64,000 nt of DNA. Origin: Physcia stellaris (lineage: Eukaryota > Ascomycota > Lecanoromycetes > Caliciales > Physciaceae). Made by a program: the position numbers and the translations under genes. Within the stretch, counting starts at the first letter, position 1. Every line of letters begins with the position of its first letter. This document shows, piece after piece, positions 1 through 15,283 of the stretch. The notes beneath the pieces are model-generated. The model did not search any database and was not told where the DNA came from. It worked only from the letters and a program-made list of their open reading frames with translations. The DNA is taken from positions 124,001 through 188,000 of the forward strand of contig JABSSW010000059.1 in NCBI GenBank assembly GCA_018902385.1, written 5' to 3'.

Positions 1-716
1 AAGGAAGTACGCAGCATTAGTCACATCAATTATTAATCATCATGCTCTGCATCAAATCATTAACTATCGGTTTACACCGATAGTGCACTAATAGCACTAA
101 TAGTTCAGTGCACTATTGCGAGCCTTGGTTATTTCACCATGGTCAGGACCCTTATCGGCTATGGTGTCCGCGACCGCTCTTACCATCTCGTGAAAGTTTA
201 TCTCGTTGATCTTCAAATCCTGTTTATAACCCAAACACCGATAGTGGCTGGAATTCGTTTTAGGCGCCCGGAGGCTGGGCCGAGGATGATGAACGGGACC
301 TAGTTTAGAGTAGAGGCTCACTTAGAAACGAGTGCCACACCGGCGGTGCGACCGTTGGAGGAGTGGCCTTCAGCAGCATTTTAAGCCTGGAATGTGCTTT
401 GATTGGCTACACTTCTTCGCTATTATGATCATCTAATCGCGGAGTTGAAAGCAGAATATGTCCCCGCTCCCCTCCCCTGCCCACAATACATGTCCTAGGC
501 AACTCTCACTGAAACCTCCCAGGTTGTGACTCACCGACAAGCTCTGAATCTTGACCCTCATTTGCCGATACAAGCATGGGAGCCCACATGATCAATATAA
601 ATACTTGTAGCAGAGCTTGTAGCAGCGGGAGTAATACTCCTAAGCCACCGGAACTGGATTGAAGATCAGATCTTGCGTCACCGCCATGGCGTGCCAAACT
701 TCCGGCTCTCCTCTTC
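1..716. other. Intergenic, no supported gene
   Basis: No reading frame here resembles a known family. It holds a small inverted repeat near the left edge (63-84) and pyrimidine-rich tracts around 460-500. It lies downstream of the hydrolase gene that ends at 717, so part of it is presumably that gene's 3' flank. The sequence ACACCGATAGTG in the right arm of the inverted repeat recurs near 236. Confidence 0.6.
63..84. repeat. Perfect 8-bp inverted repeat
   Basis: ACTATCGG, a 6-base spacer, then CCGATAGT. The right arm recurs around 237-247, and the stretch just after it contains two copies of the palindrome AGTGCACT and a doubled CACTAATAG. It could be a binding site or the relic of a small inverted-repeat element; nothing decides between them. 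Confidence 0.5.
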
Positions 717-2321
717 TCATAAGGCAACCTTCACGATCTTCCTGTACTCAACGGCCGGCACGCCGACGTCATGAACCCAGAAGACCTTCTCAATCTCACC
801 GTCACTGTTCGCCTCGAATCGCAGTTTCCAAAAATCCGCCCCTTGATCGACCCAGCGACCACGCTTTGCAAGCTCGTTGCGAGGTTGCAGCCAGGTAAAA
901 GTGTCATTCTCGTAATGCTCAAGGCTGAATTTCTCTGAAGGTAGTCCCTGCAAGGCCCAATGCAGGTTCCCCTCCTCCAAAGATACTTCAATCTTCACGA
1001 CATGGATAGCGTCCCAGTAAGTCCCAATATATTCCTCTAGCTTCTTTGGGGAGGTATTGGTCTTGCGGCTTTTGGAGAGCTCCTCGCGCGTATCTGAATA
1101 CCATTTGGCATTTTGTGCGACACTGGTCGTAGCAGCTGCCACGTAATCATTCTTGTCAGGCACTTCAAGCATCTCTTCGAGAACAAGCTGAGAGACCCAG
1201 TCTGGAGTGTCGTTAAGGCTCAAAGTGTTCGTCAAGACTACGATCGCACTCTCCGTGTCGGGGAGCAGTACTACTGCAGCCAAAGCACCAGGTAGACTTC
1301 CCTGGTGATATATCACTAGCTGCGATGGAGCGCCCTTCCCAACAATGGGCATACCGCTTGGCATAAGGCCAGGATTACATCCTATGGCGCCCATTCTTCC
1401 AGGAAGTTGAGTTCGAGCCCAGCCGAACGCATACGATGTTTCTGAGCGGGTCGGCTGACTCATGGGCATCTTGGCGGACATGAGATAATTTACCTGCTTC
1501 AAAGGGGAATCTTTGGTCGACGTTCGTTCATTGGCGAACTGATCGTTGGCAGATGCGAGGAAGACGCCATAGAGTCGAAGGAGGTCTGTGACGCAAGAGC
1601 GAATACCACCACTCGAAGCACCGAATCCATCGTCACCAGCCTTCACGCAGGGAATGGCTGTCGGAGTGCCGTCGTCTAGCACGTTGTAACATGTTGCAAC
1701 GTTGTCGGTGCCTGCTTGTGGAGACTTGAAAGAAGTACGTGGCATACCAATTGGCTGAGTGAGCCGTGAAGTGACGAAGTCTGAGTACTTTTCCCCACTG
1801 ATCTTCTCGATAACGTAGCCAGCTAGCTCATAGTGAAGATTGTTATATCGGAATTGTCCCCGGAATGGCGATATGGGCTCTTGGCTATTAAGGTACTTCA
1901 TCCCAGCCTTGCCAGGTATGATGACATTGTTCTCACTGCTAATATAGTAATTATCGCCCCATGACATGCCAGTACGGTGACAGAGTAGATCTTCAACGGT
2001 TGTGTGATTGCGTAATATGTCATCTTTGATCCCAAACTCTGGGAGTATGTCCTTGAGTCGAGTGTCCCAGGTGAGTTTATTCTCTTCGACGAGCAGAGCG
2101 ATACTTGCTGCAGTCATTGCCTTCGCCAATGAGCACCCAGGAACAATCGTGTCTTCCGTCATCGGTAGTTTTTCCTGCACATTGCGGAACCCATAGTTGG
2201 CATGGTAGATCGGCTTGCCATGTTGCAGAATACCCAAGGACAGGCCTGCGGTACCTCCAATGCTCATAAGCTTCTCAATCGTTGGGCCAAGAGCAGCCAC
2301 GCGTTCAGGAACACCAGCCAT
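717..2321 (-). CDS. Class C beta-lactamase-like serine hydrolase/transesterase
   Basis: A single-exon gene of 534 residues. The serine beta-lactamase fold is recognisable by three catalytic motifs in order: S-L-A-K (nucleophile Ser about 64, Lys about 67), Y-N-N (Tyr about 159) and H-Q-G (about 339-341, the position of KTG in penicillin-binding proteins). A C-terminal part from about 435 looks like the lipocalin-like tail of this family. Fungal members are mostly esterases or transesterases, some serving secondary metabolism, rather than antibiotic-degrading enzymes. I see no signal peptide, so it is probably intracellular. The start is the ATG at 2321; one GTG codon precedes it in frame. The substrate cannot be inferred and the neighbours give no pathway context. 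Confidence 0.9.
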   Translation of the reverse strand: MAGVPERVAALGPTIEKLMSIGGTAGLSLGILQHGKPIYHANYGFRNVQEKLPMTEDTIVPGCSLAKAMTAASIALLVEENKLTWDTRLKDILPEFGIKDDILRNHTTVEDLLCHRTGMSWGDNYYISSENNVIIPGKAGMKYLNSQEPISPFRGQFRYNNLHYELAGYVIEKISGEKYSDFVTSRLTQPIGMPRTSFKSPQAGTDNVATCYNVLDDGTPTAIPCVKAGDDGFGASSGGIRSCVTDLLRLYGVFLASANDQFANERTSTKDSPLKQVNYLMSAKMPMSQPTRSETSYAFGWARTQLPGRMGAIGCNPGLMPSGMPIVGKGAPSQLVIYHQGSLPGALAAVVLLPDTESAIVVLTNTLSLNDTPDWVSQLVLEEMLEVPDKNDYVAAATTSVAQNAKWYSDTREELSKSRKTNTSPKKLEEYIGTYWDAIHVVKIEVSLEEGNLHWALQGLPSEKFSLEHYENDTFTWLQPRNELAKRGRWVDQGADFWKLRFEANSDGEIEKVFWVHDVGVPAVEYRKIVKVAL

Positions 2322-2324
2322 CAC

Positions 2325-2885
2325 TACGACAGAGTGGGTTTTAGAGCTAAGAGCGAGGGGAATGTGAGCTTCCCAGAGGCAGAACCGGAGCTTACTAGGC
2401 GTTGCTCCTCCCCTGTGTTGTGGTGACCACAGCCAGCCGAGACCTTGGCGGTGATGAAAAAGAACACAAGTAAGGTAGAACTTGTGTCAAACGACACATA
2501 CATATAATTCGATCTGTTGAGTGGGCATTTAATGTCGAGGGATCTGAACGGGAACTACTCCCGAGTACCTCCCCAATCTCTCTCTGTATTTTAGTCGTAA
2601 TATCATCAGCGCTTTGGTTGACGGAAGAACCCTGCTGGGATTTTGTTTGGATTTGAGGTTTGTGGATCCTTAGCAATTCAATGTGATCTCATCGACTAGG
2701 AGCCCCACCGGCTCAATTTCTTCCTTACCTCACTCCATGGAATAGTCGCCTTCGCTCTTCGATGCTCCCACGTCGAACGACACATCAATGAGCGCCGACG
2801 GGATCAGAGTCTAGGTCTTTGCAGTCTCCCACCTCCTCTCTTCGCCGCCTTACTGTAGGATCTTGACGTCTTCTCTACCTGCGAT
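2325..2885. other. Intergenic, no supported gene
   Basis: Upstream region of the hydrolase gene. I see no conserved reading frame, RNA gene or obvious repeat here. Confidence 0.5.
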
Positions 2886-2993
2886 TTAATTATAGAATTT
2901 TGATCCTGTTGACCTTGACTGAGCTCCACCTCGTTGCTGGCCACGTCCACGTCCACGGCCTCGGCCAATGTCACCGCCGCCTTGACTAGCCAT
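2886..2993 (-). CDS. Possible small RG-rich ORF (35 aa)
   Basis: An ATG in good context (ACCATGG) opens a 35-residue frame that begins M-A-S-Q-G-G-G and contains an uninterrupted run of Arg-Gly dipeptides followed by R-G-G. RG/RGG stretches are typical of RNA-binding proteins, but no domain follows and the frame ends soon after. The first bases overlap a triple 14-bp repeat. It could be a first exon, a decayed gene or chance coding in GC-rich sequence. Weak call. Confidence 0.2.
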   Translation of the reverse strand: MASQGGGDIGRGRGRGRGQQRGGAQSRSTGSKFYN

Positions 2994-3023
2994 GGTTGAC
3001 TAGCCATGGTTGACTAGCCATGG
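2982..3023. repeat. Three perfect tandem copies of a 14-bp unit
   Basis: The unit TTGACTAGCCATGG occurs three times without a mismatch, each containing the palindrome CCATGG. On the minus strand it reads as a repeated ATG context upstream of the small RG-rich frame. Confidence 0.85.
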
Positions 3024-3261
3024 TCGCGAAAGGACAGTTGAGCATCAGTCGTGGACCATTGCTGCAAGGAAACTTTAAAGGAAGTATCCATGTAAGATCC
3101 GAAACGGATTAATTGCGTGTTGTAGATCTTATCTACATTCTCAGCGAGCAAAAAACCCTCCGTGAGTACAGCTAGCAGAGAACTGACCTCCCCCTCCTCA
3201 TTCCTCCTTTGCCGTAAGGTGATACAAAAGCCAACCCAATCACGCGACTCCTCTCGCCCAC

Positions 3262-7462
<4,201 letters not shown>

Positions 7463-8051
7463 TTACTTGTCCTCGCTCCCCTTCCTTTCATTTGCCTCAA
7501 CATGGTTATGGTTATGCGAAGTATCACAGAATTCCTTGATCTGCACAATCTTTCCTTCCGAATTGAACCGTACGAGGTCCACCCACTCGTGATGATACGG
7601 CTTACCTAACGTTCGTACCAATCAGTCTCGATAACGAGTCTCAAAGATCACACAGTGTCACAACCACCACTCTTGGTTGAACTCGAAGCAGTGAAACCAC
7701 GGGAGATATTAAATCCTCCTAAGGCGCACCAAGCAGTACGAATCACTCACCGTTCTTTCCTGTCGCCGTGCACAACGTCTCCACAGCCGCCCATGGCGAG
7801 TTTCCTCCCCCAATTACACGGACCACCGACAAGCGCATGGTGTCGAGATCCAGAGACCTCGTGATGCGGCCGTAGATTGCTTCGTGGAACGCCTCTATTG
7901 TTTTGTAGTGGCCGCCCAAGTTGAATTCTTGACCCACAACGACCGCGTCGAGCGGTTCGGCGAGAAACTTGTTGAAGACCGTAGGGTTGTCGCGGTCATG
8001 GAATATTTCTTCGATCTGGTGCACGTTGGGGTAGGGAGTAGCGGTAGCCAT
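7463..8051 (-). CDS. SnoaL/NTF2-like fold protein
   Basis: Two exons (8051-7751 and 7605-7463) joined in phase across a 145-nt intron with GTGAGT and TAG ends give 147 residues, the usual size of a one-domain SnoaL/ketosteroid-isomerase-like protein. The pattern fits the fold: an N-terminal helix (H-Q-I-E-E-I-F), D-N-P-T-V-F, a G-x-Y-x-T-I-E-A-F-H motif, then beta strands ending in H-E-W-V-D-L-V-R-F-N and G-K-I-V-Q-I-K-E-F-C-D. Members bind small ligands or act as isomerases, cyclases or dehydratases; the specific activity cannot be told. The C-terminal tail is short, His-rich and charged. There is no signal peptide. Confidence 0.88.
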
Positions 8052-9455
8052 GACTGAGATGCAATAGAGACGAAGATATGGGACTTTTCAAGAATCGAAG
8101 AGAGTTCTCAATAAGGGTGCAAACACGAGGGCGTAAGGTAGGACAATCGAGAGCAGCATCATCTTTATTTGTTTGATTAGCATGCTATCTCGGCTTTTTT
8201 CGTTCTCGTTTCCCCCGTTTCCCCCGCATAATTCTGTCTGCTTCCCCACTTTCTTCTTGGAGGTTCTTCGTATAGCACGAACATATAGAAGCTGCGGGGT
8301 CCATCGTCGATGACATGCCCGGATATTTGCCTGGCAAATGGCAGAATGGCGCCAATGGAGAGCACCACGATTCACCGATCTTGGGCGTCTGATATTCACT
8401 CAAGGTGCTCACACCATAGTCAACACTGCGTCGTTGCATCTCCTAATTGGCTGGTAGCTGCGATTCATCTACCCCGCCTAAAAAGCAAAAGTTGGATCCG
8501 AACCCACGGATAAACCTACAGCTTCACGGGGCGTGAATATACGGGAGTCGAACCAAGTTAGTTCAACTTATTTGGCTTTCTGGAGTAGCGTGGAGGGCGC
8601 AGTAAAGAGAATCCTAACCTTTGGATCATGCTGCGTCTCAATCGGATCATTTTCCATTCAGGTGCGGAAAGTCATGCTCACTCGGATGGTCGGAACTGTG
8701 AAATCCTTAGCTGCCAAGAACGATAGCAGTGGCCTGCACGCGTCGTTACTTAAAATGAGAGCGGGTTCGTGCGGTTGGATGGCTTGAATTTCTCGGAAGC
8801 CCCCGTCTGCAGAACGACCGGCTGGTTGACGTGGCAGCCACTTCGAGGTTGAGGATTATCGAGAACTTGGGTTGCCGTGCATGCATGATTTTAAGGTTCC
8901 CGATATGTGCTGCATGCATGCAAAGATATCCAGTTACACGGGCTCTGCATCGCAGAAGACGGTGATTTGTTGTACGACCCGAAATATGGAAGCTATGACA
9001 TCTAACATCAAGTATAGATCTAGTATCTCTACCTACTCCTCTCCTTCCCCCAACAGCGAACCCAGCCAGCTTCCCAGATTCAAGAGACAACGAAAGACTA
9101 GGAAGAGGGAAAATCTGCGTGCCCCCTCATACGGTAGGAATTTCAGTGTCGCTTTTGAATGGGAAGGTAGAGGGTAGGAGAGCGCTCGGTCGGTTGGGGG
9201 ACTGGAAGGCCAATGAGTCCCCATTTTGGTACTGATGAACTCGTCCATAATGCGACCGACGTTCTTTCTCCTTGAAAGCTTTGAATTCATGATCGACAAG
9301 AAGCACCACCGGTCTCGCCTATCAAACGTCCGTCATCGGACACAGACGCATTGTGACGGCAACGCTAAGTCCACCAAACCCTGAATTCGTCCTACTGAAA
9401 CCTCTCTGGAGAGGAGACGAGAGCAACAAGATCCTCTATACACTCCCGGTACCCA
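8052..9455. other. Intergenic, no supported gene
   Basis: About 1.4 kb without a recognisable coding region. Around 8,878-8,925 the palindrome TGCATGCA occurs twice about 35 bp apart. Open frames here have no family resemblance. Confidence 0.5.
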
Positions 9456-10682
9456 TCATCCCACCGTCAGCGCAGCACCCACCGCCGCGACCTCCCAATA
9501 ATAACTATACGCCTTCCCCCTAAACAGCGCCGCACCCCGACTCGCAACCACCTCCCTCATCGCCTCCGCGAAATTCACAACCCACGTCCACGCAATCGGC
9601 TCCTGGGACTCCAATCGCAGCCTATAAGCCCCGTAGCTGAATCCAATCCTCCGCCTCGCAAGCGCAGCTGTCCCCAGCTTTCCCAGCTGCCCCGCCGCGA
9701 TCTGCACTATGGAGTCATACATACTCTGCAGCTCAGTAACAGGGGCGGTCAGGGATGGCTCGACGGAGGTGAGGGAGTCGAAATCGAGGTACCAGCCCCC
9801 GCCTAGACTGCGGGTGCGGGATGGAGTTCCCATGCCGGTGGCGAGATCCGTACCGCCGCCTCGACGCTTCTTGCTCGAGAAGGACTTGTCAGGTTGATGG
9901 TTTGTGGGGTCGTCTTCTTCGTGGATCGAAATGGGCAGGCTGTCTTTGTAGTCGGCGGTGATTTCGTTTTCGAACTGTGAGCGGGGCGCGTAAAGGATCA
10001 GGCGCAGGTTTTCGTTGTCGCCTTTGTTGGGGTCTTAATTGGGCCATAATATTTGGGAAAGAAAGCAGGGAGAGGGAAAAGGGGAGGGGGAAGGGGCGAC
10101 AAGACTTACCAACGCGTTCGACGCCCCCACGCCCAGCGACTGGGAGCCCCATCGCTTCGACGCAGTAGTGGTTGATCTGTTGTCCGACTTGCGCAATGGG
10201 CAGGTAGCGGCCAGTGTCCCATGACATCTCAAAGGACAGGCTTTCGACTGGGAGGAGAGCTACTCTGCATCCGGGTGAAGCTTCTACCAAGGGAGGCTTT
10301 AGCATGCATCTCTATAATTCCTCCTGCTCTTTGCTTTACCGAGAAAAGGAATGGAAAAACAGAAAAAGAAAAAAAGAAGAAGAAGAGAAAGAGAAAGAGG
10401 AGAGGAGGAATGGTTCAAACACCTACGCGAACTCCAAAACTTGGGAATATCGACCTTCTGAGCGTACTGCGGCCGCGACACCCCCGCACTTGGTCGATCC
10501 AGCCCCGGGATCCCAAAGAAGTGGCTCACTCCCCTTTCCGCCCCTGTCCCCAGGTACGGAGCGAGGAGATTGGCGCAATCGGCCGCGGTGGGCTGGCCGT
10601 AGATCTCGCTGCACGACGGCGGGTAGGCGAGTATCAGGTTCGTGCACAGTGCGATTACCACGGAGAATAAAATGAAACCCAT
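9456..10682 (-). CDS. Secreted protein of unknown function (fungal family)
   Basis: Three exons fit: 10682-10427, about 10283-10110, and 10033-9456, giving 335 residues in one consistent frame. Donors are GTAGGT and GTAAGT. The exon 2 acceptor could be TAG at 10284 or AAG three bases on; both keep the frame. The N-terminus is a clear signal peptide (about 18 residues, ending I-L-A-Y). It is followed by P-S-C-S-E-I-Y-G-Q-P and a cysteine, then P-K-F-W-S-S, G-C-R-V-A-L-L-P and a late L-I-L-Y-A-P-R-S-x-F-E-N. This spacing resembles a common uncharacterised family in ascomycete secretomes; I know no biochemical role. A basic, Gly-rich low-complexity stretch lies near two thirds of the length. Confidence 0.8.
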
Positions 10683-12242
10683 GTGAGCTCTCCACGGTGG
10701 AAAGGCACAGACACGGAGGTTTTATGCAGGATGCAGATCACTGGAGGACCGACAGTGTCCGAGACATTGTTGAGGGTTAACAGTGTTCGCGGATAGCAGG
10801 GGCGGGTCGCCGTTCGCTACAGAGGCGCGAGGATCGCTTGGATGGAGGATAGTAGTATACTTTGCAGGATTTCGCTTGTCGCCTAGGGATATCCCATGGT
10901 CTGGGGTGATGCTATTTTACCACTCATACATCGTCACTGACATAAGGAAAATCGATTGGTGCTAAAACAGACAATTTAGCACCACCATGTACTAGGCCAT
11001 GGTATAGTTGCTCATATCGATCGAATCAGAAATTTGGCCGGCGAAGTCCTTGGGGATTTTGTGGTCGACATCCTACAGTTATATATCAGCCACGTGTACT
11101 CCCTTCGAGGTGAACACCTTGTTGTGAAGTATTAAATGAAAGGCCTCCAGCTAGAAGCTCGAAGATCTAAGAAGAGGCCTACAGATGAACTTCATGCCTC
11201 TCCAAAAAAGCACCACTGAAGCATTCGACACAAGTTATTGACATGTAGCAAAATCTTGAAACACAACCTGTTCAGATATCTGATGTTGGCCCTTTGGCAT
11301 GTCAACACAAGGCACCAAGTAGGGTATTTTTCTCTGGACGCTTCGTGTCAGATCGTTGGTCACCCTGACTTTGGCATATCATCTGGTGCGAAAGAACAGG
11401 TCTGCGTCTTGCTACGAGGTGTATGAATGAGTACTGGAGTGACAAGAAATGCTTGAGAGGCACAATAGACCTTGGGATCAGGGCAATCCATATCATATCC
11501 CATAGTCTGGTACCATCCCTTCTTTTTTTTTAAAAAAAATCAATGACAGACCTACGATGATCCGAGTATCGAGGACGGAATCACGAGTATATCGTTTCAT
11601 GCTCGTCGTCATACGCTTTGTCTCCAGACACTCGGGAGGTGGATCCTTATTTCAGATGTATTTCTGAGGGATCGCATCACATCACGCCCGATCATGGGAT
11701 ACTGCGTCTGTGTGGGCTCGTGTGTGCAGTCAGTGCCCGTCTTGTGATGTTCTCTACTTTATTGGATATAGAATGTGAAGTTCCAGAAGTAAGCCAACAC
11801 CAGGCCCATGTCGGTGGAAGTAGGTTACGATTGAGAAACGGGGTTGTTGAGCGCAGTGCTCCCGACGCGTAGGTTTGGAGATATTAGCGTCTAGCTCAGA
11901 GAACAAGACGCTCGATGTACTCATTGCTGTGCCTTGTATGGAAATCCAGCTGTAGCTCATGTGGTAAGGATAGCCGAGCTCCGACCATGAGTGACCCTTC
12001 GTGATATTCTTCGAGGCGACATCACATTGGTGATGCCGTTGTGTCGCGACAACAATAACGAAGTTTGACGCGCCGTTGCCTGATGAATGTCAACGAAGGC
12101 AGCCACTCATCAGTCATCACACTCCACCAATCACACCTCGCTACGCACTCTTAGCGCCAGGGCCATGACTCAGGGTCAGGCAACCACCGCCTTGGCACCT
12201 TTTCTTTTCCGTCACTCCTCCGGAAAAGTTGCGCAGCCTGAT
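10683..12242. other. Intergenic, no supported gene
   Basis: About 1.6 kb between divergently transcribed genes. A T8/A8 run lies near 11,523-11,538. No coding region or RNA gene was recognised. Confidence 0.5.
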
Positions 12243-12250
12243 TATAAAAA
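12243..12250 (+). promoter_or_regulatory. TATA box of the RBR gene
   Basis: TATAAAAA stands 80 bp upstream of the preferred start codon at 12330. It argues that transcription begins between the two and that the in-frame ATG at 12087 is not the start. Confidence 0.5.
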
Positions 12251-12329
12251 CTATTCACCGAACCATAATCTAAAGCCAGTAATCAACCAGACTCTTGACT
12301 CTTCCGAAATTCCAATCAAGGGTACAGTC

Positions 12330-13450
12330 ATGGGTGCCCGCCGCAATCGAGAAGACCGATCGCCAAGTCCAAGTCCCCGTCCCCGCCTCACTCGCTCATC
12401 TGCCGATAATGTGAAAGCTCGCGAGTTTGACTTCCGTCGGGTTCAGTCGCAGGCTGCGGCTGGTCGTCAGAGTGGCGTTGGAAAAGAGGTTGCTGCTTTG
12501 GATGTCGACACCCCTGGAGCTCAGGAACCGAATCGGAGAGGGGTCAGCAGCCGCTATGATCTCCGTGGTGGAGGTAAGACTTTGACGGAACCTGCTGGGG
12601 TGACGAAATCGCGGAGCACTGGGAAGTCGAAGGCGAAGAATGTGTATCGCGGTCCTGGGTATCAGAAAAAGGGCGCGAGCCGGACTGCAAAGAAGGGGAT
12701 GGAATGTCTTATTTGTGCGGAGCCCCAGAAAGAGTAAGTGGATTCCTCTGTCAAGTTTTGAAAATGGATTGTTGTTGTTGACGAGTGGGCTCTAGTAATC
12801 AGTTTCCTACTCCGGAACAAATGGACGGATGTAGTCACGAGAGCAATGTCTGTCGATCTTGCATCGCGCGCCATGTAGAGACCCAGATTCCTGCAAATGG
12901 AAAGTGGCAAGGTGTGCAATGCTTGGACTGTCAAGCGAGTTTGAACAAGCGGCAGATCAGCAACTTGGTCTGGATGGATGAGTATGAGAGGTAATGTAGT
13001 CCACTCACTCACCTACCCTGCATACTTACTCTGAGTGACAGACTCGAGGAGCTTGCGGCTCAAAAAGCCCGCGAATCTCACATTCGATACCGCTCATGTC
13101 TTTCGTCAACATGCGACGCCGGCCAGATCCATTGGTCATACAAGAGCCCCATCGTGACGTGCAAGGAGTGCGGCAGCCGCTCGTGCTTCAATCATCGCAT
13201 CCCCTGGCACGAAGGGTACAGCTGCGATAGCTATGACGACAGCCATCCAGATGCTCAATCGACCAGGACGTCGGAGGAGAGGTTGAAGAGTTTAGCGAAG
13301 AAGTGTCCTGGAAAAGGATGCTCATTCTACGTCGAGAAAGATGGTGGCTGCGATAGCATGTACTGTAATCAGTGCAATCAATCATGGGACTGGGGGAAGG
13401 TGAAATTTGAAAACAAGGGAGCCAAGGCGATGTATCGGACAAGAGGGTAG
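12330..13450 (+). CDS. RBR-type (RING-IBR-RING2) E3 ubiquitin ligase-like protein
   Basis: Three exons (12330-12733, 12796-12990, 13042-13450) join in phase to 335 residues. The N-terminal about 125 residues are basic and disordered. RING1 begins at C-L-I-C in exon 1 and continues with C-S-H and C-R-S-C in exon 2. The IBR part in exon 3 has C-x4-C, then C-K-E-C-G, C-F-N-H and a late C. The RING2 part has C-P-G-K-G-C and E-K-D-G-G-C, where the cysteine after G-G matches the catalytic cysteine of HHARI-type RBR ligases, followed by Y-C-N-Q-C. The protein stops soon after W-D-W, so the last zinc pair of RING2 looks shortened. These enzymes pass ubiquitin through a cysteine thioester; the substrate is unknown. 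A start at 12087 would add 81 residues; the TATA box favours 12330. Confidence 0.88.
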
Positions 13451-15283
13451 TTCGGATGCTATGAGCAGCTAAAAAGCTTGGGTTTGGTGATGGAGTTAAT
13501 TAGCTTGAGGATTTGGTAGTTCAGGAAAGAGTGAGACTTCACGAATCAATCGATGCTTGCATGATAGGGTACGCTCAGCTCTAGCAGCACCGTCTCTCCT
13601 CCTATCCAGTTGATCGTTCTCTCGTCAGATAGGGTGCGAAAGTGTTTGGTAGCGGGTTACAAGGAAGATGCCCACGTCGCTCAGCGGTAAAAGACAGGTA
13701 GAAGGACAAGATCGTGATTAATCTCACCCTGACCTCAGACGCGCAAGAGATCAGGGTTGAAACAGATCAAGACACAAACCAAGTTATACGAATCTGGCAA
13801 GTAAGTATCGTGTATCGGTGACAGCATCAATTAATTCGCGCTGGACAATAATGAGTGCCGCAAGACCATGGTTCTCGATTCCGGGATGTAGATGATAAGA
13901 TGCATATGGAGGGAACTCTGAAACCGTTATTAATTTCTCGATGTGGGCCTCCCATTTGTACAACGCGGTTTGGCGCTCCACGGCGAGTGATCTAAGACAT
14001 ACTCTTCCTGGAGAGATGCGGCGACTTGATTCCGTCGTAAATCTGGGCATTTTCCACCGGTGAATAGAGACCAAGAAGAAGCTACCATTGACTGCCAGGC
14101 TTCGACACAGAAGGATATTGCTTCCAGCATTGAGTCTCGCAGGTGGGCGGGAGAAATGCCTACGCAGGGTCCTCTACAAGATCCAGTCAGGGCAGTGGTA
14201 GGACGGATAGGTAGGACAGTTACACCTTTTGATCACTGGGATGATGGAGCGGGTGTTCTTCGTCCGATCATGTGTGAACAGGTTACATATGGATTAGGAA
14301 GGTGCGGGGATCAAAGCTCATGGAGGCACGTCCGTAAGGTACGTGTGTTGATTATTACCACGTTGCTGGCTCCGCATGGATTAGCGGTGTCATCTCTTGT
14401 TGTTGTTTGGATCGTCTGAAAGTTGGACAGCAGACGCGACGTGGCTGGGTGTAAGTTACGAGTAGCGCCGTACTGTCCAACGTCCCCGCACCCCATTTCA
14501 CGACATCACGACATGGAAACTCCTCGTCGTCGAATCAAAACCCCAGGGTCGATCCCCAGACCAGCATCTTGCATGTTCTTCCTTCCACAAACGGCCCGCA
14601 AGCTAACACATGGCGTTACAACTGCGTCTGGGGTAAGAGCGCAGACATGGTTGGTGGATTTAAACATCCGACGATGATCTCCGTTGACCCGAATCTTCTA
14701 TCCGCAACTCCTCTCGCTCTTGAAGCCTGCCAGATGCGGTCATCCTGGTGCAGTATGTCGTAGAGTAAGAGGTACTCGCCATACAGTTGGAGCCCTTCGC
14801 TATCATGACGCAGCCTGCGGAGGCTGCGCCGGGCAGTTCGAGGAGAGAAAGCCTGAAGGCCGCGTTCTAGCCCACATCAACTAAGTAATGCCAGTGGCTT
14901 GTGATACTAGCTATATTACAGCGGCCTCCTCTCGACTCGGCATAGAGGAAGCTGGGAACGAGAGGAGGTCAATGCTGGTGCAAGTTAACTAGTAGAGGTC
15001 CAATCCCCCTCCCAAGTAGATTCGAGCTCGCATCCACGAAACGCTGCCAATTTCTTTCTCTGTCTCTGTCGAGGTTCGTTCCACTCTCATTTCTCACTGT
15101 TCACAATATTCTCCCGGGCAATATCCAGACGCGTGATCTTTAGCCTCCAAGCTTCATCCTAGTACACGTGTTCATCAGTTTAGACGCGATCCATTATTTA
15201 CCTCGCTTCAATCTTACATTCAATCATCAATCCTCGTTTCCTCACACATATTTCCATCGCCAGACTGAACTAAACGTCTCGAA
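13451..15283. other. Intergenic and probable leader of the transporter gene
   Basis: About 1.8 kb. The last 250 bases are pyrimidine-rich (CTCCC, TTTCTTTCTC runs) as expected for a fungal promoter and 5' leader. A tRNA D-arm-like string near 13,675 lacks a matching T-arm. No gene supported. Confidence 0.5.

Noticed and set aside
8480-8560. tRNA-like T-arm strings on the minus strand
   Set aside because: Two GGTTCGA-type strings occur, but no acceptor stem, D-arm or anticodon arm pairs with them.
12087-12329. Longer N-terminus for the RBR protein
   Set aside because: In frame with an ATG, but a TATA box lies inside this stretch and its peptide has no family match.
13670-13760. tRNA D-arm-like CTCAGCGGTAAAAG
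   Set aside because: No matching T-arm (GGTTCGA) or acceptor stem follows.
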